Shown: piece by piece, positions 7,516 to 16,606 of the stretch | Layout: each line of letters begins with the position of its first letter | How positions within the stretch are numbered: the stretch's first letter is position 1 | From: Pseudomonas marginalis | Lineage (GTDB): Bacteria; Pseudomonadota; Gammaproteobacteria; Pseudomonadales; Pseudomonadaceae | Length of the DNA: 64,000 nucleotides | Assembly: GCF_001645105.1 (NCBI RefSeq) | Contig: NZ_LKEG01000034.1 | Coordinates: forward strand, 179,856-243,855 | Direction of reading: 5' to 3' | Position numbers and translations under genes: made by a program | Notes under the pieces: generated by a model | Database searches by the model: none | Told to the model about the DNA's origin: nothing | Seen by the model: only the letters and a program-made list of their open reading frames with translations

Positions 7516-9279
7516 ATGCACGCCATCAGCTTTATCCAGGACTTGGCCGTGATCATGCTGGTGGCAGGGGTTGTCACCATCCTGTTTCACCGCCTCAAGC
7601 AGCCAGTGGTGCTGGGCTACATCGTCGCCGGGTTCATCATTGGCCCCCACACCCCACCTTTCGGCCTGATTCACGACGAAGACACCATCAAGACCCTCGC
7701 CGAGCTGGGGGTGATCTTCCTGATGTTCTGCCTGGGCCTGGAGTTCAGCCTGCGCAAGCTGTTCAAGGTCGGCGCCACGGCGTTTATCGCAGCCTTCCTG
7801 GAAATCATCCTGATGATCTGGATCGGCTACGAGATTGGCCGCTGGTTTGACTGGAACACCATGGACTCGCTGTTCCTCGGCGCAATCCTGGCGATTTCCT
7901 CCACCACCATCATCGTCAAGGCGCTTAACGACCTGAAGATGAAAAACCAGCGCTTCGCCCAGCTGATTTTTGGCGTACTGATTGTGGAAGACATCCTCGG
8001 CATCGGCATCATCGCCTTGCTGTCGAGCATCGCCGTCAGCGGTACGGTCAGCTCCGGCGAGGTGTTTTCCACGGTCGGCAAGCTCTCGCTGTTCATGATC
8101 GTTGCGCTGGTCATCGGTATTTTGCTGGTGCCGAGGCTATTGGCTTATGTGGCCAAGTTCGAAAGCAACGAGATGTTGCTGATCACCGTACTGGGCTTGT
8201 GTTTCGGTTTCTGCCTGCTGGTGGTCAAGCTGGAATACAGCATGGTGCTGGGCGCGTTCCTGATCGGCGCAATCATGGCCGAATCCCGACAGTTGATTAA
8301 GATCGAGCGCCTGATCGAGCCGGTCCGCGACATGTTCAGTGCCATCTTCTTTGTGGCCATTGGCTTGATGATTGACCCCCAGATCCTGCTGCAATACGCC
8401 TGGCCGATTGCGGTGATCACCGTGGCGGTGGTGCTCGGCAAGATGCTGTCCTGCGGCTTGGGGGCATTTATCGCCGGCAATGATGGCCGTACCTCACTGC
8501 GCGTGGGGATGGGGCTGTCACAAATTGGTGAGTTTTCCTTCATCATCGCGGCGCTGGGGATGACGCTGCAGGTGACCAGTGATTTCCTTTATCCCGTCGC
8601 CGTGGCGGTTTCAGCGATTACCACGCTGCTCACGCCGTACTTGATTCGCGGCGCTGACCCACTGTCGCTGAAGATTGCGGCAATTATGCCCAAGCGCATG
8701 AGCCGGGTGTTCGGCATGTACGGCGAATGGTTGCGCAGCATCCAGCCTCAGGGCGAAGGCGCCATGTTGGCGTCGATGATCCGCAAGATCATCCTGCAAG
8801 TGGGGGTGAACCTGGCGCTGGTGATCGCGATCTTCTTTGCCGGCAGCTTTTTTGCGGCGCGCATCGGTGGGTACCTGGAGGGCTGGATCAGCGATCCAAG
8901 CTGGCAGAAGGCGCTGATCTGGGGCGGGGCGTTGCTGTTGTCGCTGCCGTTCCTGATCGCGGCGTACCGCAAGCTCAAGGCGCTGTCGATGCTGCTGGCG
9001 GAGATGAGCGTGAAGCCGGAAATGGCTGGGCGACACACCCAGCGTGTACGAAGGGTGATCGCGGAACTGATCCCGATCCTCTCGCTGCTGGTGATCTTCC
9101 TGCTATTGGCCGCCTTGTCGGCCAGTATCCTGCCGACCAACAAGTTGCTGGTGCTGATCGCCGTCGTCACGGCAGCGGTGGCGGCCGTGCTCTGGCGGTG
9201 GTTCATCCGCGTGCATACGCGGATGCAGGTCGCCTTGCTGGAGACCCTGGATAACCACAAGGATACGCCGGAGCACTAA
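7516..9279 (+). CDS. CPA2-family cation:proton antiporter (KefB-like, no RCK domain)
   Basis: A 587-residue inner-membrane protein starting at the ATG at 7516 with AAGGAG upstream. The first roughly 400 residues form the Na+/H+ exchanger fold with about 12 membrane helices. Visible are the KQPVVLGYIVAGFIIGPHTPP segment and conserved CPA2 helices such as LAELGVIFLMFCLGLEFS and GLSQIGEFSFIIAALGM. The C-terminal third, where KefB/KefC carry a nucleotide-binding TrkA-N/RCK domain, instead has two or more hydrophobic segments and no Rossmann GxGxxG. It probably exports K+ or Na+ in exchange for H+ without glutathione gating. Length is that of the Pseudomonas homologue next to uvrD as I recall it. 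It stands alone. Confidence 0.87.
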   Translation: MHAISFIQDLAVIMLVAGVVTILFHRLKQPVVLGYIVAGFIIGPHTPPFGLIHDEDTIKTLAELGVIFLMFCLGLEFSLRKLFKVGATAFIAAFLEIILMIWIGYEIGRWFDWNTMDSLFLGAILAISSTTIIVKALNDLKMKNQRFAQLIFGVLIVEDILGIGIIALLSSIAVSGTVSSGEVFSTVGKLSLFMIVALVIGILLVPRLLAYVAKFESNEMLLITVLGLCFGFCLLVVKLEYSMVLGAFLIGAIMAESRQLIKIERLIEPVRDMFSAIFFVAIGLMIDPQILLQYAWPIAVITVAVVLGKMLSCGLGAFIAGNDGRTSLRVGMGLSQIGEFSFIIAALGMTLQVTSDFLYPVAVAVSAITTLLTPYLIRGADPLSLKIAAIMPKRMSRVFGMYGEWLRSIQPQGEGAMLASMIRKIILQVGVNLALVIAIFFAGSFFAARIGGYLEGWISDPSWQKALIWGGALLLSLPFLIAAYRKLKALSMLLAEMSVKPEMAGRHTQRVRRVIAELIPILSLLVIFLLLAALSASILPTNKLLVLIAVVTAAVAAVLWRWFIRVHTRMQVALLETLDNHKDTPEH

Positions 9280-9293
9280 GTGGGCGGGCCACT

Positions 9294-9467
9294 TTACTGT
9301 GGTGAGCGAGCTTTTTTGTGGTGAGCGGGCTTGCCCCGCGCTGGGCTGCGTAGCAGGCCTAGTCCAGGCGACGCGTTGTTTCAGGTTTGGCGATGTGAGG
9401 CTATGGGGCTGCTTCGCAGCCCAGCGCGGGGCAAGCCCGCTCACCACAAAGCCCGCTCACCACAGTA
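9294..9467. repeat. composite REP / REPIN inverted repeat
   Basis: The left arm (9294-9359) and right arm (9407-9467) are inverted copies. Each holds a REP core (GTGAGCGGGCTTGCCCCGCG or complement), then an inner GCTGGGCTGCG / GCTGCTTCGCAGCC stem and an outer partial duplicate of GTGGTGAGCG. The transcript could fold into a very long hairpin. The spacer at 9360-9406 shows no coding potential. It lies between the antiporter gene and the convergent SMI1/KNR4 gene. Confidence 0.88.
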
Positions 9468-9490
9468 AGCCCGGTCAGCCAACAGCTCTG

Positions 9491-9898
9491 TCAGCTTTCC
9501 AGCCAGACGTCCCGCGCCCAGTGCCACACGGATTCCCAGGTTTCTTCGGTGACGATTTCTTCTTCGCCGGACCACAGCACCACGGTGCCGTCTTCTTCGA
9601 CGCAATAGTAGTCGTCGCCGTCCTGGCAGATAGGGATCAGGCTGCGATCAACACCGGCATCCCAGGCGTTGGCGGCCACGTCCGGCAGGTAGGTGTGGGA
9701 TTGCGGGTCGGTGACGGTCACCGGCTCCAGGCTGCCGTACACCACATCGCTGACGGTCAGCAAAAATTCACGGAAGACAAACGGGATGTCGATGAACAGT
9801 TGTTCCTCGATTTCCACCAGTTGGTCTTCGTCAGGCAGTTCCAGCGGAACCGGAACCGGTTCGTTGGCTTCACGCAATTGTTCGATGATTTCTTCCAC
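9491..9898 (-). CDS. SMI1/KNR4-type protein
   Basis: A 135-residue, strongly acidic cytoplasmic protein. The SUKH/SMI1-KNR4 pattern is seen in the N-terminal helix plus PDEDQLVEIEEQLFIDIPFVFREFLLTVSDVVYGSL (LP..Y..FL-type start) and the later PICQDGDDYYCVEEDGTVVLW strand pair. Members act as immunity proteins in polymorphic-toxin systems or as uncharacterised binding proteins. No toxin gene adjoins it, so it is either an orphan immunity gene or a housekeeping variant. The latter is supported by its standing in a conserved region. It may use the upstream 135-bp gap as promoter. Confidence 0.8.
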   Translation of the reverse strand: MEEIIEQLREANEPVPVPLELPDEDQLVEIEEQLFIDIPFVFREFLLTVSDVVYGSLEPVTVTDPQSHTYLPDVAANAWDAGVDRSLIPICQDGDDYYCVEEDGTVVLWSGEEEIVTEETWESVWHWARDVWLES

Positions 9899-9979
9899 GG
9901 CCGGGATCCTCTTGCTAGATGGCGCGGTTTATAGGGGCGTTTTATACAGTAGCTCGCTATAAGTGCAACCGTGAAATAG

Positions 9980-10007
9980 AAAACCCCGGACAGGTCCGGG
10001 GTTTTTT
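9980..10007. terminator. bidirectional intrinsic terminator
   Basis: The stem ACCCCGGAC / GTCCGGGGT with a 2-base loop is flanked by AAAA on the left and TTTTTT on the right. On the minus strand it ends transcription of the Tim44-like gene that stops at 10034. Confidence 0.9.
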
Positions 10008-10033
10008 GTATCTGCTTGCTAAGCGCGCAGGGA

Positions 10034-10903
10034 TCAGCCGTTCTGGCGGATACCGGCGACCAGCCAAGGCTGGTTGTCGCCCTGGGCACGTTCCATGTTC
10101 CAGCTTTCGCTGAACACTTCGCCCTGGTCGAAGCGCGAAGTCTTCGATACACCGCTGAAAGTCAGGGTGGCGATGGTCTTGTCGGCGCGATCATCCACAC
10201 CTTCCAGCTGTACGCGCAGGTCGTCGATGTAGGTCGACTGGAACGCGTCGCCCAGGTCGGCACGTTCGCGCTTGAGGAACTCCAGCAGTTGCGGGGTCAC
10301 GAACTCGGAGATCTTGTCCATTTCGTTGGCGTCCCAATGCTGCTGCAGGGACTGGAAGTGGCTGCGGGCCGCTTCGACGAAACGCTCTTCGTTGAACCAA
10401 GCCGGTGCGTTGATCACCGGACGGGCCGCAGCAGGCGCTGCCGAACCACCGAAGATCGAACCCATGGCTGGTTTTTGCTCGAACACTTCACGCTGCATTG
10501 GCGCGCCAGCGGGAGCCAGATGCTCCTGCTGCTTGCGGCGACGGGCAGCGATGAAGCGGAAGATCAGGAAGGCGATGACCGCCATGATCAGGATGTCGAA
10601 GATCTGCATGCCCTGGAAGCCGCCGCCCATGAACATGGAAGCGAGCAGGCCACCGGCGGCGATACCGGCCAGAGGGCCCAACCAGCGCGAAGCACCGCCA
10701 GCCTTGGCAGCGGCGCCTGCAGCACCGGCTGCGCCTGCGGTAGCCGCAGCACCGCCGGCACCGGCGGATGGGGCCATTTGGCTGGTCTGGTGAGTCGGTG
10801 CCGAGCCCATGCTTTTGCCGCCACCAAAGCGCTTGGCGTTGGCGTCGATGCTCATCGTCAGGCCGATGCACAACGCCATGGCGATGCTAAGAAAACGTTT
10901 CAT
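10034..10903 (-). CDS. Tim44-like domain protein, membrane anchored
   Basis: A 289-residue protein; the ATG at 10903 is preferred because it opens directly with the signal-like MKRFLSIAMALCIGLTMS. Layout: signal segment (1-24), a Ala/Gly/Pro-rich low-complexity stretch (about 30-75), a hydrophobic segment (about 80-110, MQIFDILIMAVIAFLIFRFI), then a soluble Tim44/TIM44-like (NTF2-like) domain to the end. Bacterial Tim44-like proteins are membrane-associated and of uncertain role, perhaps in envelope protein assembly. It lies downstream of uvrD on the same strand with a 237-bp gap, so it probably has its own promoter. A clear terminator follows. Confidence 0.85.
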   Translation of the reverse strand: MKRFLSIAMALCIGLTMSIDANAKRFGGGKSMGSAPTHQTSQMAPSAGAGGAAATAGAAGAAGAAAKAGGASRWLGPLAGIAAGGLLASMFMGGGFQGMQIFDILIMAVIAFLIFRFIAARRRKQQEHLAPAGAPMQREVFEQKPAMGSIFGGSAAPAAARPVINAPAWFNEERFVEAARSHFQSLQQHWDANEMDKISEFVTPQLLEFLKRERADLGDAFQSTYIDDLRVQLEGVDDRADKTIATLTFSGVSKTSRFDQGEVFSESWNMERAQGDNQPWLVAGIRQNG

Positions 10904-11036
10904 AAAGGGAATTCCCATTTGTGGATTGCACGCGCGCCATGTTGCACAGGTGTAGTGACAGTGGCTAGCGACATAATGTTTCGGGCTTTTGCGTAGGACC
11001 GATTCAGAATGGTCTGTAGGACTTATTACAGATATT

Positions 11037-11067
11037 GGCCCGCGCTCGTCTAAAACAAGGGCGGGCC
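11037..11067. repeat. inverted repeat after uvrD
   Basis: GGCCCGC and GCGGGCC arms, 17 bases apart, with no T-run on either strand. It could weakly terminate or stabilise the uvrD transcript. Confidence 0.4.
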
Positions 11068-11112
11068 CATCATCTTCATGTAACGCAGTGTTTCATGAGA
11101 GAGGCTGGTTGG

Positions 11113-11138
11113 GGTGAGGGAGCAAGCGCCCTCGCCAC
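11113..11138. repeat. degenerate REP element
   Basis: GTGAGGGAGC AAGC GCCCTCGC is an imperfect palindrome of the REP type with a GCTTGC core on the minus strand. It lies immediately after the uvrD stop codon (uvrD ends at 11141). Confidence 0.5.
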
Positions 11139-11140
11139 AG

Positions 11141-13324
11141 TCAGATGGCTTCGAGCTTCGCGTAACCCATCATCAGCCACTTGCTGCCTTCGGCGAAATT
11201 CACCTGCACCCGCGCCTGGGCACCGGCGCCTTCGAAGTTGAGGATCACGCCTTCGCCGAACACCGAATGCCTGACCTGCTGGCCAAGGCTGAACTGGGTT
11301 TCCGGAATCTCGGAACCGGCAAACATACTGCTGGAGTTCTGCTGCTGACCTCCGCCGAACGGGCGGCTGACGCTGTTGGACAAGCGCACTTCCTGGATCA
11401 GCCCCTTCGGCACTTCACGTACGAAACGCGACACCTTGTTGTAGGTCTCGCTGCCGTACAGGCGTCGAGTCTCGGCGTAGGTCATCACCAGGTTCTGCAT
11501 CGCGCGGGTGATGCCCACGTAGGCCAGGCGGCGCTCCTCCTCAAGACGGCCCGGCTCTTCCAGGCTCATCTTGTGCGGGAACAGGCCTTCTTCCATGCCC
11601 ACCAGGAACACGTACGGGAACTCCAGGCCCTTGGCGCTGTGCAAGGTCATCAGCTGGATGCTGTCTTCATGCTCATCGGCCTGGGTATCACCGGCTTCCA
11701 GCGACGCATGGCCGAGGAAAGCGGCGAGCGGGGTCAGCTCTTCGTCTTCCTCGGTGTTTTCGAACGCACGAGCGGCGCTGACCAGTTCCTCAAGGTTTTC
11801 TACCCGGGCCTGGCCTTTCTCGCCTTTTTCCGCTTCGTGGTAGGCAATCAGCCCGGACTGCTCGATCACGGTCTGAGTCATCAGGTGCAGCGGCATTTCC
11901 GAACACTTGGCGGCCAGGTTCTCGATCAGCTCGACAAACACACCCAGCGCCCCGGCGGCGCGGCCGGTCAGGCCTTTATTGGCGATCAGCAAGCGCATGG
12001 CTTCCCACATCGACACATCGGCATGGCGCGCGTGGTCGCGAATGGCTTCGACAGTCTTTTCGCCAATGCCACGGGCCGGGATGTTGATCACCCGCTCCAG
12101 CGCCGCATCGTTGCCGCGGCCTTCCAGCAAGCGCAGGTAGGCCATGGCGTTCTTGATCTCGGCACGCTCGAAGAAGCGCTGGCCACCGTAGATGCGGTAC
12201 GGGATGCGTTCGCGCAGCAAGGCTTCTTCCAAGACCCGCGATTGGGCGTTGGAGCGGTACAGGATGGCGATATCGCTGCGCGCCAGGCCGGTTTTCAGTG
12301 CACTTTCGATGGTTTCCACCACGTAGCGCGCTTCATCGTGCTCGTTGAACGCGGCGTACAAGTTGATGGCTTCGCCTTCGCCGCCGTCGGTCCACAGCTC
12401 TTTGCCCAGGCGCCCGGTGTTGTTGGCGATCAAGGCGTTGGCCGCCTTGAGGATCCCGGCGGTGGAGCGGTAGTTCTGCTCCAGGCGGATGGTGACGGCG
12501 TCCGGGAAGTCTTCGGAATACTGGTAGATGTTCTCGATTTTCGCGCCACGCCAGCCGTAGATCGACTGATCGTCGTCGCCCACCACCATCAGGCTGTCGC
12601 CACCTTTGGCCAGCAGGCGCAACCAAGCGTACTGCACGGCGTTGGTGTCCTGGAACTCGTCCACCAGGATGTGGCGGAAGCGTTTCTGGTAATGGGCCAG
12701 CAAGCCCGGGTTGTCGCGCCACAGGTCGAGGGCGCGCAGCAGCAGCTCGGAGAAGTCGATCACCCCGGCGCGTACGCACGCGGCCTCGTAGGCTTCATAA
12801 ATGCTGCGCATGGTGGCCAGGAACAAATCGCCGCTGGCCTGGATGTGCTGCGGGCGCAGGCCTTCGTCTTTCTGGCCGTTGATAAACCATTGGGCCTGGC
12901 GCGCCGGCCAACGCTGTTCGTCGAGCCCCAGCTCGCGGATCACCCGCTTGACCAAGCGTTGCTGGTCATCGCTGTCGAGAATCTGGAAGGTCTGGCTCAG
13001 GCCCGCTTCCTGCCAGTGCGCCCGCAACAGGCGGTGCGCCAGGCCGTGGAAGGTGCCCACCCACATGCCGGCCGGGCTGATGCCCATCAACTGCTCGATG
13101 CGGTGGCGCATCTCGGCAGCGGCCTTGTTGGTGAAGGTCACCGACAGGATGGAATGCGGGGACGCGTTCTCGACCTGGATCAACCAGGCGATACGGTGCA
13201 CCAGCACTCGGGTTTTACCGGAGCCAGCACCGGCCAGGACCAACTGACGGCCAACGGGGGCGGCTACGGCCTGGCGTTGGGCATCGTTGAGGGAGTTCAG
13301 CAAAAGAGAGAGATCATCGCGCAT
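11141..13324 (-). CDS. uvrD: DNA helicase II UvrD
   Basis: A 727-residue SF1A 3'-5' helicase for nucleotide-excision and mismatch repair. Motifs in order: Q motif LNDAQRQAV (about 12-20), Walker A AGAGSGKTRVL (about 31-41), motif II VDEFQDTN, motif III VGDDDQSIYGWRGA, motif IV EQNYRST, motif V TLHSAKGLEFPYVFLVG and motif VI YVGITRAM. The C-terminal tail ends in the FGEGVILNFEG... Tudor-like segment that contacts RNA polymerase in UvrD/PcrA. Length equals the family norm (about 720). I looked for and did not find a LexA-type CTGT-N8-ACAG box within 60 bp upstream. Confidence 0.98.
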   Translation of the reverse strand: MRDDLSLLLNSLNDAQRQAVAAPVGRQLVLAGAGSGKTRVLVHRIAWLIQVENASPHSILSVTFTNKAAAEMRHRIEQLMGISPAGMWVGTFHGLAHRLLRAHWQEAGLSQTFQILDSDDQQRLVKRVIRELGLDEQRWPARQAQWFINGQKDEGLRPQHIQASGDLFLATMRSIYEAYEAACVRAGVIDFSELLLRALDLWRDNPGLLAHYQKRFRHILVDEFQDTNAVQYAWLRLLAKGGDSLMVVGDDDQSIYGWRGAKIENIYQYSEDFPDAVTIRLEQNYRSTAGILKAANALIANNTGRLGKELWTDGGEGEAINLYAAFNEHDEARYVVETIESALKTGLARSDIAILYRSNAQSRVLEEALLRERIPYRIYGGQRFFERAEIKNAMAYLRLLEGRGNDAALERVINIPARGIGEKTVEAIRDHARHADVSMWEAMRLLIANKGLTGRAAGALGVFVELIENLAAKCSEMPLHLMTQTVIEQSGLIAYHEAEKGEKGQARVENLEELVSAARAFENTEEDEELTPLAAFLGHASLEAGDTQADEHEDSIQLMTLHSAKGLEFPYVFLVGMEEGLFPHKMSLEEPGRLEEERRLAYVGITRAMQNLVMTYAETRRLYGSETYNKVSRFVREVPKGLIQEVRLSNSVSRPFGGGQQQNSSSMFAGSEIPETQFSLGQQVRHSVFGEGVILNFEGAGAQARVQVNFAEGSKWLMMGYAKLEAI

Positions 13325-13503
13325 CGGCGCATTCTATGGCCCACGGGGGAGTGGGGCAAATACCAATGCCGGGTGGTCGACGGAAAACAATCAGGGTGAT
13401 GACCGGTTGGTCAATGGCCACAGCCCGCGCAGCGTCTCGCTCAAGCCGTCTGGCCCCGAAGTTTGCGGCGCATGAGCGTGCCGTTTTTATGACGTAGAGC
13501 AGT

Positions 13504-13531
13504 TTGGCCCAAGCGTTTGCTTGTGTATGCT
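13504..13531 (+). promoter_or_regulatory. putative sigma-70 promoter of the GGDEF-EAL gene
   Basis: TTGGCC (-35) and TATGCT (-10, preceded by TGTG) are 16 bp apart, and the ATG at 13572 lies 41 bp downstream of the -10. The rest of the 247-bp gap from uvrD shows no gene. Confidence 0.5.
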
Positions 13532-13571
13532 CCGTCGACGTTTCGGGCTCACCATTATAAGAACACTGCCT

Positions 13572-16448
13572 ATGACCCTCAGCACCGACCTGTTTGGCCC
13601 CTCGGCGGCGCCCGCGCAGGTTCTTCGCAAACACTACGCCACCGAGATGGCGGTCGAGCGCACACGCCTGCTGTATCAGGGCTCGCTGCTGCCGACCCTG
13701 TTGATGTTGGTCAATGGCCTGGTCTGCGCCTGGCTGCTCTGGAACCCCAAGCAATACCTGTTGGACAGCATCTGGTTGGTCTGGCTGCTGGCCCTGGTGG
13801 CGATGCGCGTGATCCAAGTGGCCGCGTTTGATTCGGCCATGCCCAGTCGCCAGGCCCAGCCGGTGTGGCGGCGCATGTTCATGCTCGGTTCGGCGGTCAG
13901 CGGCCTGACCCTGGCCACCGCCGCCATCGCCCTGGTGCCGGCGGACAGCTTTATGCAGCAGGCCTGGGTGTTCGGCCTGATCGGCGCCGCGACACTGTCG
14001 GCCAGCGTGGCCTACGCCGTGAGCGTGCCGGCCTTTTTGTCGTTCGCCTTGCCGTGCCTGGTGCCGTCCATCATTTACCTGTTCTGGAGCGGTGACCCGC
14101 AGCAGCGTGGCTGGGGCGTACTCGGCCTGATCCTGCTGGCGTCCTTGAGCCTGGTGGCATGGCAGGTCAACCGCCTGATCCAGCGCGGGCTGCTGCGACG
14201 CTTCCAGAACCAGGCGTTGATCGAGCATCTGCAACAGGCACAGCAGCGCAGCGAGCAACTCAATCAGGAGTTGGTGCGCGAAGTGGAACAACGCCGCCAG
14301 GTCGAGCAGGAACTGCGCGAAGCCCAGGTCGGCCTGCAGGACCGCGTGGCACAGCGCAGCCAGGAGCTGGACGCTGCCAGCCTGGCGCTGAATAAAAGCG
14401 AGGCGCGCCTGGCCATGGCCCTGCAAGCCAGCGAGCTGGGCCTGTGGGACTGGAACCTGCAAACCGACGAAGTCCACCACACCCAGCTCAAGGAGCTGTT
14501 CGGCCTGGAGCCTGAGTACGTCACGGCGATGCTCGGTCACCTCAAGCCACGCCTGCACCCCGAAGACCTGCCGCTGCTCAAGCGTGCCCTGGTGGAGCAC
14601 CTCAAGGGCCGCAGCGAGGACTACCAAGTGGAATACCGCGTGCGTCATGGCGATGGGCACTGGGTGTGGATCGAAGACCGTGGCCGTGCCGTGGAGCGTG
14701 CGCCCAGCGGCCGCGTCACGCGCATGCTCGGTACACGCCGTGATATCAGCGCCAGCAAGGCCCTGGAGGAACAGCAGCGTTTGGCGTCGACCGTCTTTGA
14801 AGCCGCCAGCGAGGGCATTGTGATCCTCGACCCGGACTACGTGCTGATTGCCGTCAACCAGGCCTTCAGCCGTGTCACGGGCTTTGAAACCGACGACATG
14901 ATTGGCCGCAATGTGGTGGAGCTGCCCAGCAGTCGCGATGCCCGCCGCCACTTCCCGGTGATCCGCCAGGCGTTGCTAAGCCACGGTACGTGGCAGGGCG
15001 AGTTGGTGGAGACGCGCAAGAACGGCGAGCTGTACCCGCAGTGGCTGCAATTGAATGTGGTGCGCGATGTTCGAGGAAAAGTCAGTCATATCGTGGGGTT
15101 CTTCGCCGATCTCTCGGCGCGGCGTGAGTCCGAAGAACGTATGCGTTACCTCACTCATTACGACGAGTTGACCGGGCTGGCCAACCGCTCGCTGTTCCGC
15201 GAACGGCTGCGCGAGGCTCATCAGCGTGTACGCCAAGGCGGGCGCAGCCTGGCGCTGCTGCACATCAATCTAGACCGCTTCAAGTTACTCAATGACAGCC
15301 TCGGCCATGAAGTTGCCGACCAATTGCTGCAAAAAATGGCGCGTCGCCTGATTAACGCTTTGCCCGAGGCCGACACCATTGCGCGTTTGTCCGGGGATGA
15401 ATTCGCTGTGTTGTTCGACGCCTATGGCAACCTGTCGAGCCTGGCGCGCGTGGCCACTCGGCTGCTGGCCAAACTGCGGGTGCCGGTGACGGTGGAAGGG
15501 CATGAGTTGGTGGTCAGTGCCTCAATGGGTGTCAGCCTGTTACCGGACAATGCGCGGGAGATTTCCGCGCTGGTCAGTCAATCGAACATGGCCATGCAGC
15601 ACGCCAAGCACTTGGGCGGCAATAACTTTCAGTTCTACACCGACAGCTTGCAAGCCAGCACCCTGGAGCGCTTGCAGCTGGAAAACCACCTGCGCAAGGC
15701 CATCGAAGAACGTCAGCTCTCAGTGTTCTACCAACCGAAGTTATGCCTGGCCACCGGCAAGCTGAATGCGGCCGAGGCGTTGATCCGCTGGGAGCATCCG
15801 CAATGGGGCATGGTGCCGCCGGGGGATTTTATCGGCCTGGCCGAAGAGACTGGCCTCATCGTGCCGCTGGGCGAATTCGTGCTGCGCGAGGCGTGCTGGC
15901 AGGCGTGTGAATGGCAGCGTCAGGGGCTGGCGCCGATTCGCGTGTCGGTGAACCTCTCGGTGCACCAACTGCGCCAAGGCAAGTTGGTCAGCCTGGTGCG
16001 CCAAGTGCTTGAAGAAACCGGCCTGGACCCGCAATACCTCGAGCTGGAGCTGACCGAAAGCCAGTTACTCGACAGCGTCGAACACATCATCGCCACCTTC
16101 CAGCAACTGCGCGACCTGGGCGTGAAGCTGGCCATCGACGATTTCGGCACCGGTTATTCGTCCCTCAGCTACCTCAAGCGTATCCCCGTGGACTACGTGA
16201 AGATCGACCAGACCTTTATTCGTGGGCTCGGGCAGGGGCGTGAGGACGCGGCCATCACCCGCGCAATTATCGCCATGGCCCATGGGCTGGCCCTCAAGGT
16301 GGTGGCAGAAGGTGTGGAAGACCAGCAGCAGCTGGATTTCCTGCGCGCTGAGCGGTGTGACGAAGTGCAGGGCTATTTGATCAGCCGGCCGATGCAGGCC
16401 GAAGGGTTGGCAGATTTGTTACGGAAAAATGCAGATTTTCCTGAGTGA
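13572..16448 (+). CDS. membrane PAS-PAS-GGDEF-EAL c-di-GMP turnover protein
   Basis: A 958-residue protein, start at the ATG at 13572. Order: about five membrane helices (35-200); a Q/E-rich coiled coil (about 205-275); PAS_3-type domain (about 280-400, GLWDWNLQTDEV); second PAS (about 405-525, AASEGIVILDPDY); GGDEF domain (about 540-700) with the signature as SGDEF near 608; and EAL domain (about 715-950). The EAL part keeps AEALIRWE near 731, NLS, ELTES, DDFGTGYSSL, KID and AEGVE, so it should be an active c-di-GMP phosphodiesterase. The Ser-for-Gly change in the cyclase signature may lower or abolish cyclase activity, or leave it as a GTP-binding regulatory domain. It is monocistronic, as next to uvrD in other Pseudomonas. 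Confidence 0.93.
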   Translation: MTLSTDLFGPSAAPAQVLRKHYATEMAVERTRLLYQGSLLPTLLMLVNGLVCAWLLWNPKQYLLDSIWLVWLLALVAMRVIQVAAFDSAMPSRQAQPVWRRMFMLGSAVSGLTLATAAIALVPADSFMQQAWVFGLIGAATLSASVAYAVSVPAFLSFALPCLVPSIIYLFWSGDPQQRGWGVLGLILLASLSLVAWQVNRLIQRGLLRRFQNQALIEHLQQAQQRSEQLNQELVREVEQRRQVEQELREAQVGLQDRVAQRSQELDAASLALNKSEARLAMALQASELGLWDWNLQTDEVHHTQLKELFGLEPEYVTAMLGHLKPRLHPEDLPLLKRALVEHLKGRSEDYQVEYRVRHGDGHWVWIEDRGRAVERAPSGRVTRMLGTRRDISASKALEEQQRLASTVFEAASEGIVILDPDYVLIAVNQAFSRVTGFETDDMIGRNVVELPSSRDARRHFPVIRQALLSHGTWQGELVETRKNGELYPQWLQLNVVRDVRGKVSHIVGFFADLSARRESEERMRYLTHYDELTGLANRSLFRERLREAHQRVRQGGRSLALLHINLDRFKLLNDSLGHEVADQLLQKMARRLINALPEADTIARLSGDEFAVLFDAYGNLSSLARVATRLLAKLRVPVTVEGHELVVSASMGVSLLPDNAREISALVSQSNMAMQHAKHLGGNNFQFYTDSLQASTLERLQLENHLRKAIEERQLSVFYQPKLCLATGKLNAAEALIRWEHPQWGMVPPGDFIGLAEETGLIVPLGEFVLREACWQACEWQRQGLAPIRVSVNLSVHQLRQGKLVSLVRQVLEETGLDPQYLELELTESQLLDSVEHIIATFQQLRDLGVKLAIDDFGTGYSSLSYLKRIPVDYVKIDQTFIRGLGQGREDAAITRAIIAMAHGLALKVVAEGVEDQQQLDFLRAERCDEVQGYLISRPMQAEGLADLLRKNADFPE

Positions 16449-16544
16449 TGCCAAGGTCGCCCCTGTGGCTACAACTTGGCCGCCCTTAAATTCAAAGGCG
16501 GGCAGGGCGATTTAGTGACGCGTCGGACGGGCAAAACGGCAATT

Positions 16545-16563
16545 CTTGTAGTATAACTACAAG
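16545..16563. promoter_or_regulatory. HexR-type palindromic operator
   Basis: CTTGTAGTATAACTACAAG has perfect 8-bp arms about a 3-bp centre. It fits the gammaproteobacterial HexR consensus as I recall it (KTGTARTWWWAYTACAM) at every position. A -10-like TATAAC (16552-16557) lies within it, 49 bp before the RpiR-family start codon, which suggests autorepression. Confidence 0.65.
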
Positions 16564-16606
16564 CTTGCTACATCCTTGGCCCTGCCCATAACAAGAGTCC
16601 TGTCCT

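Noticed and set aside
13325..13384. A LexA-type SOS box before uvrD
   Set aside because: No CTGT-N8-ACAG was found in the 60 bp upstream of the start.
11114..13399. A long open frame on the + strand antisense to uvrD
   Set aside because: UvrD is certain. The antisense frame has no family motif and has the composition expected of the complement of GC-rich codon bias, so it is a shadow.
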